From Bacillota bacterium (GTDB lineage: Bacteria; Bacillota; Clostridia; Lachnospirales; Lachnospiraceae): a DNA stretch of 64,000 nt. Under the pieces are notes generated by a model. That model had not been told where the DNA came from. It worked only from the letters and a program-made list of their open reading frames with translations, and did not search any database. Within the stretch, counting starts at the first letter, position 1; each line of letters opens with the position of its first letter. The position numbers and the translations under genes are program-made. The stretch spans positions 1 through 64,000 of the forward strand of contig JAEZUM010000079.1 in the NCBI GenBank assembly GCA_023421075.1, in the 5' to 3' direction. This document shows, in pieces, positions 55,268 to 63,333 of this stretch.

Positions 55268-55299
55268 GATGACTAACGACGATTAGGAGAGGTGATAAC

Positions 55300-55530
55300 A
55301 TGCTACGCATATATATATGTCCGAACTGTTATAACTTAAGAATGGTATCCAGAAAGCCGGATGCTATATGCTTCCATTGCGGTGCCGTCCTAGAGCGTTG
55401 TGAAGTGAATTATGAGACTTACATGAACATGACAGAAGTAGAACGAAGCGAACTAAAAAGCAATTATAGAGCTAGAATGACCGCTTATCATAATCAAATG
55501 AATAATGGTTGTCAGGAACAAAAGTTATAA
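55300..55530 (+). CDS. small zinc-ribbon protein (unknown function)
   Basis: 76 aa. 'YICPNCYNLRMVSRKPDAICFHCG' has two Cys pairs (CxxC-N13-CxxC) forming a zinc ribbon, followed by a helical C-terminus. Function unknown; a nucleic-acid or protein adaptor is plausible. A strong promoter and AGGAGAGGTGAT ribosome site support expression. The 90 bp after it hold a T-rich terminator-like fold (about 55531-55588, weak). Confidence 0.7.
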   Translation: MLRIYICPNCYNLRMVSRKPDAICFHCGAVLERCEVNYETYMNMTEVERSELKSNYRARMTAYHNQMNNGCQEQKL

Positions 55531-55620
55531 CAAAGAAGAGCCTCTTTTCATAGGACTAGCACTTATGATTTATGGTTCTTTTTGTACGTATAAATATGGA
55601 TTATTAATGCGAGGGATATT

Positions 55621-57477
55621 ATGCTGAAGAAGTTTGTTGATAAACAATTGGTGGTTCGAAGATTGTTTTTATTTTTATGTGATATCGTTATTATTACGGT
55701 TTCTAATGGAATGGGGTTACTCCTGAGATATGATTTGGATCCGAATAAGGTAGAGAAACAATTTATCGAATCGGTCTGGTCTTACTTACCTATTAATCTT
55801 ATCATAACGTTAATAATATTTTATCTTTTGAAGCTGTATCATAGCTTATGGCGTTATGCCAGTATCGCTGAGATGCAGAATGTTTTCTCTGCATGCATTA
55901 TATCCTCTTTATTACAATTTCTTGGCATGCGTATCTTGCATTATCCTGTTCCACGTAGTTATTATTTTCTCTATGGAGGAGTATTGTTGTTACTGACCTT
56001 GGGTATGCGCTTTTCCTATCGCTTCCTTCGCTCATTAAGAAACAGTAAAGCGAACCAGGATGCGAATAATGTAATGATTATTGGCGGAGGTAGTGCAGCA
56101 AATGCAATTATTAAAGAAATCAATACAAGTGACCATATCAGTAATACAGTAGTTAAGTGCATCATTGACGACGCGCCTGAGAAGCAGGGCAGTTATATTC
56201 ATGGCATCAAGGTGACCGGAACGAGAGAAAACATATTAGATTGTGTAAATATTTATAAAATTAACGAAATTATTATTGCGATGCCTTCCGTTTCAAAAAA
56301 GATAATCAAAGAAATCGTTGAGATCTGTAATCAGACGAGTTGTGAACTAAAAATTTTACCGGGCATCTATCAATTTGTTAACAATGAAGTCTCGATCAGT
56401 AACCTTCGTAATGTTGAGGTAGAAGACTTATTGGGTAGAGATGCAATTAAGGTTGACTTAGATTCCATCATGGATTATGTGGAAGATAAGGTGATCATGG
56501 TTACCGGTGGAGGCGGTTCCATCGGCAGTGAGTTATGCCGACAGATAGCGTCCAAGAATCCCAGACAGTTAATTATCATAGATATCTATGAAAATAATGC
56601 CTACGATATTCAGCAGGAGTTATTAAAGAAGTATCCCGATTTAAATCTCGTTGTATTAATTGCTTCTGTGCGAAATTCAGCAAGAATGAATTATATTTTC
56701 AAGACCTATCGTCCTCAGATTGTATATCATGCTGCGGCACATAAGCATGTTCCGCTTATGGAGGACAGCCCGAATGAGGCGATTAAAAACAATGTGCTTG
56801 GTACCTGGAAGACAGTTCAAGCAGCTGATCTGTATGGAGTAGAAAAGTTTGTTCTCATCTCTACTGATAAAGCGGTCAATCCAACGAACATTATGGGAGC
56901 TTCAAAACGTATCTGTGAGATGATTGTTCAGACATACAACAATCGGTCCAATACTGATTTTGTTGCTGTGCGTTTCGGTAATGTTCTTGGTTCTAACGGT
57001 AGTGTGATCCCTCACTTTAAAAAGCAGATTGCAGCCGGTGGTCCCGTTACAGTAACCCATCCGGATATCATTCGTTACTTCATGACTATTCCGGAGGCAG
57101 TATCCTTGGTGCTACAGGCAGGAGCCTATGCTAAGGGCGGTGAGATATTTGTCCTCGATATGGGTGAGCCGGTCAGGATACTTGATCTTGCTGAGAACCT
57201 GATCCGTTTGTCAGGTTATAAGCCGAATGAAGATATTATGATCGAATTCACCGGTCTTCGTCCGGGAGAGAAGCTATATGAAGAGCTTCTGATGGATGAG
57301 GAAGGGCTGGATGATACAGAGAATAAGCTGATCCATATTGGCAAGCCGATTGAGTTTGATGAGGACAAGTTCTTGCAGCAATTGGAAGAATTAAAGGATG
57401 TATGTGTCAAGGAACCACTGGAGATAAGGAAACTAATTAAGAATATTGTTCCTACTTATACTACAAAGAAGATATAA
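55621..57477 (+). CDS. membrane UDP-GlcNAc 4,6-dehydratase (PglF/CapD/WbpM family)
   Basis: 618 aa. The N-terminal region has four TM helices (about residues 12-130), then a CoA-binding-like Rossmann 'VMIIGGGSAANAIIKEI' (from ~150), and an SDR domain with 'IMVTGGGGSIGSELCRQIA' (~290) and 'STDKAVNPTNIMGASKR' active-site segment. This family makes UDP-2-acetamido-2,6-dideoxy-4-keto-glucose for polysaccharide or glycoprotein sugars. The downstream transferase and SDR gene fit use as the first-sugar pathway. Confidence 0.88.
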   Translation: MLKKFVDKQLVVRRLFLFLCDIVIITVSNGMGLLLRYDLDPNKVEKQFIESVWSYLPINLIITLIIFYLLKLYHSLWRYASIAEMQNVFSACIISSLLQFLGMRILHYPVPRSYYFLYGGVLLLLTLGMRFSYRFLRSLRNSKANQDANNVMIIGGGSAANAIIKEINTSDHISNTVVKCIIDDAPEKQGSYIHGIKVTGTRENILDCVNIYKINEIIIAMPSVSKKIIKEIVEICNQTSCELKILPGIYQFVNNEVSISNLRNVEVEDLLGRDAIKVDLDSIMDYVEDKVIMVTGGGGSIGSELCRQIASKNPRQLIIIDIYENNAYDIQQELLKKYPDLNLVVLIASVRNSARMNYIFKTYRPQIVYHAAAHKHVPLMEDSPNEAIKNNVLGTWKTVQAADLYGVEKFVLISTDKAVNPTNIMGASKRICEMIVQTYNNRSNTDFVAVRFGNVLGSNGSVIPHFKKQIAAGGPVTVTHPDIIRYFMTIPEAVSLVLQAGAYAKGGEIFVLDMGEPVRILDLAENLIRLSGYKPNEDIMIEFTGLRPGEKLYEELLMDEEGLDDTENKLIHIGKPIEFDEDKFLQQLEELKDVCVKEPLEIRKLIKNIVPTYTTKKI

Positions 57478-57525
57478 GGATCTTATAGTGGGATATTTGA
57501 GAAATTAACTATGACGAGGTATCAG

Positions 57526-58146
57526 ATGTACAAACATATAAAAAGGTTTATTGATTTTATATTTGCGTTGGTTGGAATAGTTGTACTAAGTCCGCTTTTT
57601 CTATTGCTTATTATAGCGATTAAACTTGATTCAAGAGGACCTATTTTATTTGTACAAAAAAGGGTTGGTAAAAATAAGAAGTATTTTAATATACTGAAAT
57701 TTCGAACAATGAGTATCAATACGCCCAAGGATACACCTACCCATCTCTTGGAAAACCCTGAGAAATACATAACCAGGGTTGGAAGGTTAATACGAAAAAC
57801 CAGCTTGGATGAATTACCTCAGATATGGAATATATTGATCGGAGATATGAGTATTATCGGACCTAGGCCGGCATTATGGAACCAATACGATCTGATTGAA
57901 GAAAGAGATAGATACCGTGCAAATGATATCTTACCCGGTCTGACCGGTTGGGCTCAAATTAATGGAAGAGATGAATTGTTAATTCTGGATAAAGCCAGGC
58001 TTGACGGTGAGTATGTTAAGAAAATGAGTTTTATATTTGACTGTAAATGCTTCATAGGAACGATTGCCTGCATCGTTAGACATGAAGGAGTCGTTGAAGG
58101 TGGTACCGGAAGATATATTGGGGAAGGGAAAGACGGTCATGAGTAG
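57526..58146 (+). CDS. initiating sugar transferase (PglC/WcaJ-like phosphoglycosyl transferase)
   Basis: 206 aa, the monotopic PGT type. It transfers a sugar-1-phosphate from UDP-sugar to undecaprenyl phosphate to start the repeat unit. 'FQKRVG'-type 'FVQKRVGKNKKYFNILKFRTM', 'TSLDELPQIWNIL' and 'SIIGPRPALWNQ' are the family motifs; one N-terminal re-entrant helix is seen. ATG 57526 follows GAGG by 6 nt; an ATG at 57511 lacks a ribosome site. The upstream dehydratase suggests its substrate is a 6-deoxy amino sugar. Confidence 0.88.
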   Translation: MYKHIKRFIDFIFALVGIVVLSPLFLLLIIAIKLDSRGPILFVQKRVGKNKKYFNILKFRTMSINTPKDTPTHLLENPEKYITRVGRLIRKTSLDELPQIWNILIGDMSIIGPRPALWNQYDLIEERDRYRANDILPGLTGWAQINGRDELLILDKARLDGEYVKKMSFIFDCKCFIGTIACIVRHEGVVEGGTGRYIGEGKDGHE

Positions 58147-59053
58147 TACTGATAAATCGGATAAAATCATTTGCAAGAGAATCCTTATTACTGGGAAAAA
58201 CAGCTTCATCGGTCAAGCGCTAGAATCTTGGTTGTTACAACCGAGGTTTTTGCATCACTATGAAGTTGACACTGTTGATACGATAAACAACGAATGGAGT
58301 GAAGTAGAATTCTCGTCATACGATATCGTTTTTCAGGTGGCAGGGATAGCACATGTCGATAGTACTAAGTTAGATGATAATAAAAAACAGTTATATTATA
58401 AGGTGAATCGTGACCTAACAATTGATATAGCTAAGAAGGCTAGAGATGAAGGTGTAAAGCAGTTTATTTTTATGAGCTCAAGTATAGTCTTTGCTGATAA
58501 TTATAAGCTGAATCAAATAAGAAGAATTACTAAGGATGTAGTTCCTACTCCTTCTAGTATTTATGGAGACAGCAAATTACAAGCAGATTTACGTATCCAT
58601 GAAATGCAATCATCATTATTTCATGTTGTAAGTCTTCGTCCTCCGATGATATATGGGAAAGGTTGCAAAGGTAATTATCCATTATTATCTAAATTTGCTC
58701 AGAAAATTCCTGTTTTTCCAGATATTAAGAATGAAAGAAGTATACTCTATGTCGACAACTTATGCGAATGTATCCGTTTTATTATTGAAAATGAAGAAAG
58801 TGGCTATTTTTATCCTCAAAACAGAGAATATATAAGCACATCTTCATTAGTAAAAGAGATTGCAGAGATTCACGGTAAAAGAATGTATCTTACCAAAATC
58901 TTTAATCCTTTAATATATTTACTTTTCGATAAATTAAAAATTGTTAATAAAGTCTTTGGAAGTTTTGCGTATGATAAGGAAATGAGTGATTATAAAGATT
59001 TTGAGTATTGTATTTATGACTTCAAGAAATCAATAAGAGAAACTGAGATATAA
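58139..59053 (+). CDS. NAD-dependent SDR (WbpV/WcaG-like 4-reductase or epimerase)
   Basis: 304 aa. The Rossmann motif 'RILITGKNSFIGQALESW' and the catalytic 'YGDSK' (YxxxK) are present with 'SLRPPMIYGKG'. Similar proteins (WbpV, FnlB-unrelated) reduce 4-keto-6-deoxy-GlcNAc to UDP-D-QuiNAc/FucNAc, which would follow the PglF-type dehydratase. It overlaps the transferase stop (ATGAGTAG). Composition becomes AT-rich from here. The assignment is inferred from context. Confidence 0.72.
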   Translation: MSSTDKSDKIICKRILITGKNSFIGQALESWLLQPRFLHHYEVDTVDTINNEWSEVEFSSYDIVFQVAGIAHVDSTKLDDNKKQLYYKVNRDLTIDIAKKARDEGVKQFIFMSSSIVFADNYKLNQIRRITKDVVPTPSSIYGDSKLQADLRIHEMQSSLFHVVSLRPPMIYGKGCKGNYPLLSKFAQKIPVFPDIKNERSILYVDNLCECIRFIIENEESGYFYPQNREYISTSSLVKEIAEIHGKRMYLTKIFNPLIYLLFDKLKIVNKVFGSFAYDKEMSDYKDFEYCIYDFKKSIRETEI

Positions 59054-59087
59054 GGATATCGTATTATAACATGAGGTAATAGCATTT

Positions 59088-60293
59088 ATGAAAAAACATC
59101 TGTTAGTAATTACACAGTATTTTTATCCGGAACAATTTAGAATAATTGATATATGTGAGGAATGGGTAAGGCGAGGCTATAAAGTAACGGTCTTAACCGG
59201 AGTCCCAAACTATCCGCAAGGGAAGTTTTATGATGGGTATGGTTTATTTAAAAGGCGCAAGGAAGTATATAATGGTATACAAATAATTAGAATACCTATC
59301 ATATCACGTGGAAAAAGTTCTGTGAGATTACTGCTTAACTATTTGTCTTTTGTTGTTTCCGGGTATATTTGGCAACTTAAAACAAAAATAAAGGCTGATA
59401 ACGTATTTATATATGAAGTATCCCCTATGACGCAAGCGCTTGTAGGTGTATGGTATGCAAAACGACATAGGATCCCATGCAATTTATATGTAACCGATTT
59501 ATGGCCAGAAAATGTAGAAATAGTAACTGGAATAACACATCCTATTATAATAAAACCAATTGAAAAAATGGTTAAATATATATATAGCAATTGTACGAAG
59601 ATATTCACATCATCTAAAACATTCATCAAGGAAATAGAAAAGCGGGGAGTCAAGCCTGAAAAACTAGAGTTTTGGCCTCAATACGCAGAAGAACATTATA
59701 GACCTGTTAAAATAGATCAGCCTATCAATACAATTAAGGGTGACAATAGATTTAAAATTATTTTTGCAGGAAATATTGGAACAGCTCAAGGTTTATGGGT
59801 TTTACCAAAGGCAGCACAAGCCCTAAAAGAAATAAAAGCTAATGTTTGCTTTGTCATTGTAGGTGATGGAAGATATAAGCAGGAGCTTATCAAAAGTATA
59901 AAAGAACAAAATGTTATGGATATGTTTTATTTCTTTGACTCACAGCCAGCGGCAAGTATTCCTACTTTTATGGCAAATTGCGATGCAGCAATGATTTGCT
60001 TAGGTAAAAGTAAGGTATTTTCAATGACAATACCTGCAAAAACACAGTCGTGTTTAGCCTGTGGAATGCCTATTATAGTATGTGCTGATGGTGAGGTTCA
60101 GAATATAATTAAGGATGCTGAATGTGGAGTCTATTGTAATGCTGGAGATTATATTGAATTAGCAAGAGTAATACAAGAAATTTCGGAATTACCTAAAGAT
60201 ACATTAGTTAGAATGTCTGAAAATGCTTTGAAATATTCCGATGAACATTTTAATAAATCAGAGTTAATGGATAGAATAGATATATTCTTATAA
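59088..60293 (+). CDS. family 4 glycosyltransferase, WbuB-like
   Basis: 401 aa, GT-B fold. 'QYFYPEQFRIIDICEEWVRRG' N-terminus and 'GNIGTAQGLWVLPKAA' (GT4 nucleotide-sugar segment) are the WbuB/CapM-like features. In E. coli O26 WbuB transfers L-FucNAc and lies beside fnlABC, as here. The acceptor is unknown. No membrane helix is obvious. Confidence 0.82.
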   Translation: MKKHLLVITQYFYPEQFRIIDICEEWVRRGYKVTVLTGVPNYPQGKFYDGYGLFKRRKEVYNGIQIIRIPIISRGKSSVRLLLNYLSFVVSGYIWQLKTKIKADNVFIYEVSPMTQALVGVWYAKRHRIPCNLYVTDLWPENVEIVTGITHPIIIKPIEKMVKYIYSNCTKIFTSSKTFIKEIEKRGVKPEKLEFWPQYAEEHYRPVKIDQPINTIKGDNRFKIIFAGNIGTAQGLWVLPKAAQALKEIKANVCFVIVGDGRYKQELIKSIKEQNVMDMFYFFDSQPAASIPTFMANCDAAMICLGKSKVFSMTIPAKTQSCLACGMPIIVCADGEVQNIIKDAECGVYCNAGDYIELARVIQEISELPKDTLVRMSENALKYSDEHFNKSELMDRIDIFL

Positions 60294-60304
60294 GGAGAAC
60301 CAGT

Positions 60305-61324
60305 ATGCTAGAGGGTAGTACTTTGTTAATAACAGGTGGAACAGGAAGTTTCGGTCATGCTGTTCTGGATAAATTTATTAATTCAGATATAAAAGAAATA
60401 CGTATTTTTTCACGAGATGAAAAAAAACAGGATGACATGCGACATGAGTATAATAATGATAAAATTAAATTTTATATTGGTGATGTAAGGGATATTAATT
60501 CAGTAAAGGATGCAATGTACGGAGTAGACTATATCTTTCATGCAGCTGCGTTGAAGCAGGTTCCATCCTGCGAATTTTTCCCTGTTGAAGCAGTCAAGAC
60601 AAATGTCCTGGGGACAGATAATGTTCTTTCTGCAGCGATTGAATATGAAGTAAAGAAAGTAATCTGCCTATCAACGGATAAAGCAGCTTATCCTGTTAAT
60701 GCCATGGGGACTAGTAAAGCTATGATGGAAAAAGTCTTCGTAGCAAAATCCAGAACAGCTAAGAATACAATAATATGTGGAACAAGATATGGAAATGTAA
60801 TGTGCTCAAGAGGATCAGTGATCCCGTTATTTATTGATCAAATAAAAAGCGGAAAGCCTATGACAATTACAGAACCTAAGATGACTAGATTCATTATGAG
60901 CCTTGAAGAGGCAGTTGATCTTGTTCAGTATGCATTCGATAACAGTCGACCGGGTGATTTGTTTGTTCAGAAGGCTCCCGCTTGTACTATAGAAACATTA
61001 GCAACAGCTGTAAGAGAATTATTTCATGCTGATAATCCAATTCATGTGATAGGTATCAGGCATGGAGAAAAATTACATGAAACATTATTAACAAATGAGG
61101 AATGCTCTCGTGCGATTGATCAAGGTGAATTTTATAGAGTACCTGCAGATAATAGAGATTTGAATTATAGCAAATTCTTTAGTGAAGGAAATGAAAATCG
61201 GAATTTGCTACATGAGTTTAATTCAAGCAATACTATGATACTTAATGTTGAAGAAGTTAAGAAAAAATTATTATTGCTATCTTATATACAAGAAGAACTT
61301 AAAAATTGGGAGGACAAGCAGTGA
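60305..61324 (+). CDS. UDP-GlcNAc 4,6-dehydratase/5-epimerase, FnlA/CapE family
   Basis: 339 aa. This soluble enzyme makes 2-acetamido-2,6-dideoxy-4-keto-L-sugar nucleotides from UDP-GlcNAc. 'LLITGGTGSFGHAVLDKF', 'FSRDEKKQDDMRHEY' and 'STDKAAYPVNAMGTSKAMMEK' (catalytic Lys) are the FnlA signatures. It starts 12 bp after the transferase. It begins the FnlA-RmlD-like-FnlC trio. Confidence 0.9.
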   Translation: MLEGSTLLITGGTGSFGHAVLDKFINSDIKEIRIFSRDEKKQDDMRHEYNNDKIKFYIGDVRDINSVKDAMYGVDYIFHAAALKQVPSCEFFPVEAVKTNVLGTDNVLSAAIEYEVKKVICLSTDKAAYPVNAMGTSKAMMEKVFVAKSRTAKNTIICGTRYGNVMCSRGSVIPLFIDQIKSGKPMTITEPKMTRFIMSLEEAVDLVQYAFDNSRPGDLFVQKAPACTIETLATAVRELFHADNPIHVIGIRHGEKLHETLLTNEECSRAIDQGEFYRVPADNRDLNYSKFFSEGNENRNLLHEFNSSNTMILNVEEVKKKLLLLSYIQEELKNWEDKQ

Positions 61325-62178
61325 AGTACTTAGTTCTTGGCTGCAATGGAATGCTTGGTCATATAGTAGCAGCATATCTTGATCAATCCGGACATGACGT
61401 ATCAGGATTGGCAAAAGGAAGATCAAAAATAGTTAATACAATTATCTCAGATGCAACTAATATAGATAAGATCAAAGAAGTGGTTTGTAATGGTAAATGG
61501 GATGCAATTATAAACTGTATTGGATTACTGAATAATAATGCAGAAGATCATAAGTCGGATGCAGTCTTTATTAATTCATTCTTACCGCATCTGCTTGCTA
61601 AAATTACTTCAAATACATCAACTCAAATCGTTCAGATTAGCACGGATTGTGTATTCTCAGGAACAAAAGGTAATTACCATGAGTATGATCTTCGTGATGG
61701 CGAAACATTCTATGATCGCTCTAAAGCACTTGGTGAGTTAGATGATGATAAGAACATTACCCTAAGATGTTCCATTGTAGGACCAGACATGAAAGAGGAG
61801 GGGATTGGACTACTCAATTGGTTCATGAAGCAAAGTGGGGATATTAATGGTTACAATAAGGCAATTTGGACCGGTCAAACAACGCTTCAGTTAGCAAAAA
61901 CAATAGAATTTGTAACAAAAAATCGCATCACCGGTATATATAATGCGGTTCCTGATTCGAGTATCAGTAAGTATGATTTATTAATGATCTTTAATAAATA
62001 TTTACGACAAAATAGATGTCATATTATACCTAATGAAAAAATTTCAGTGAATAAATCATTGGTAAATACAAGAAAAGATATCGATTTTTTGATTCCTGAG
62101 TATGATTTAATGGTAGCAGAAATGGCACTTTGGATAAATAATCATAAGGAATGGTATCCGCACTACTTTACGGAATAG
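61321..62178 (+). CDS. RmlD-like SDR reductase of the L-amino-sugar pathway
   Basis: 285 aa from a GTG start overlapping the previous stop by 4 bp. 'YLVLGCNGMLGHIVAAYLDQ' (Rossmann) and 'VQISTDCVFSGTKGNYHEYD' with 'YDRSKALGE' (YxxxK) match dTDP-4-keto-rhamnose reductases. It lacks the C-terminal cupin of CapF/FnlB, so it is closer to WbvR-type reductases, which lead to UDP-L-QuiNAc instead of UDP-L-FucNAc. That choice is inferred, not shown. Confidence 0.8.
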   Translation: MKYLVLGCNGMLGHIVAAYLDQSGHDVSGLAKGRSKIVNTIISDATNIDKIKEVVCNGKWDAIINCIGLLNNNAEDHKSDAVFINSFLPHLLAKITSNTSTQIVQISTDCVFSGTKGNYHEYDLRDGETFYDRSKALGELDDDKNITLRCSIVGPDMKEEGIGLLNWFMKQSGDINGYNKAIWTGQTTLQLAKTIEFVTKNRITGIYNAVPDSSISKYDLLMIFNKYLRQNRCHIIPNEKISVNKSLVNTRKDIDFLIPEYDLMVAEMALWINNHKEWYPHYFTE

Positions 62179-62199
62179 CAATATATGGAGGATCTAACG

Positions 62200-63333
62200 A
62201 TGAACAAGTTAAAAGTAATGGTTATCATGGGTACTAGACCGGAAATAATAAAATTATCTGAGATTATAAAAAAATGTGACAAGTATTTTGATTTAAAGAT
62301 TGTACACACTGGTCAGAACTATGATTACAGATTGAATGAAATTTTCTTTGATGAATTAGGGCTAAGGGAGCCTGATTTTTATTTAAATGTTGTTGGTGAT
62401 AACTTGGGAACAACCATAGGAAATGTAATTTCAAAATCATATGATTTATTTGTTCAGGAAAAGCCAGATGCTGTATTGGTACTTGGAGACACAAATTCCT
62501 GCCTCTCTGTTATCTCTGCTAAGCGTTTAAAAATTCCGATATTTCATTTGGAAGCGGGTAATAGGTGTCTTGACGAGAATCTGCCTGAGGAGGTCAATAG
62601 AAGAATCGTTGATGTTACTAGCGATGTCAATTTATGCTATACGGAGCATGCTCGAAGATATATACTTGCTTCAGGAGTAGCACCGGAGAGAACATATGTT
62701 GTAGGGTCGCCAATGGCTGAGGTTCTGGATAAGCATATTGATAAAATTAACCAAAGTAATGTATTGAATGAGCTTAATCTTGAAATTAATAAGTATATTT
62801 TACTCTCTGCACATCGTGAGGAGAACATAGATAATGAAGCGAATTTTTTTGAATTAATGAATGCTGTGAATGTTATGGCCGAGACCTATAATATACCTGT
62901 TATTTACAGTACACATCCGAGAAGCAGAAAATTTATCGAACAGCGTAATTTTATTTTCCATCCGCTAGTTAGAAACTTACAGCCTTTTGGATTTATTGAT
63001 TATAATAAATTGCAGCAGAATGCTTTTTGTGTAGTGTCAGACAGCGGAACACTTCCGGAGGAAGCTGCTTATTTTAAATTTCCGGCAGTCTCGATCCGTA
63101 CATCTACTGAAAGACCGGAAGCTATGGATAAAGGCGTATTTGTGATAGGTTCAATATCATCACTTCAAGTTCTTCAGGCTGTAGAACTTTCAACAAGTAT
63201 GAATTCAAATAAACATTACGGTTCTAATGTTCCTGATTATAGTGATCGAAATGTTAGCGATAAGGTGGTAAAGATAATGCAGAGTTATACTGGTATTGTA
63301 AATAGAATGGTTTGGAGGAAAAATGATGCTTAA
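62200..63333 (+). CDS. UDP-N-acetyl 2-epimerase of WecB/FnlC family
   Basis: 377 aa. 'VMVIMGTRPEIIKLSEIIKK', 'VHTGQNYDY', 'DAVLVLGDTNSCL', 'FHLEAGNRCLDENLPEEVNRR' and 'SDSGTLPEEA' are the WecB/FnlC motifs (the normal WecB loop is SDSGG). Here it should act as the 2-epimerase that completes the L-sugar (UDP-L-FucNAc or L-QuiNAc). ATG 62200 follows GGAGG; an ATG at 62185 is the alternative. It overlaps the next gene. Confidence 0.88.
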   Translation: MNKLKVMVIMGTRPEIIKLSEIIKKCDKYFDLKIVHTGQNYDYRLNEIFFDELGLREPDFYLNVVGDNLGTTIGNVISKSYDLFVQEKPDAVLVLGDTNSCLSVISAKRLKIPIFHLEAGNRCLDENLPEEVNRRIVDVTSDVNLCYTEHARRYILASGVAPERTYVVGSPMAEVLDKHIDKINQSNVLNELNLEINKYILLSAHREENIDNEANFFELMNAVNVMAETYNIPVIYSTHPRSRKFIEQRNFIFHPLVRNLQPFGFIDYNKLQQNAFCVVSDSGTLPEEAAYFKFPAVSIRTSTERPEAMDKGVFVIGSISSLQVLQAVELSTSMNSNKHYGSNVPDYSDRNVSDKVVKIMQSYTGIVNRMVWRKNDA

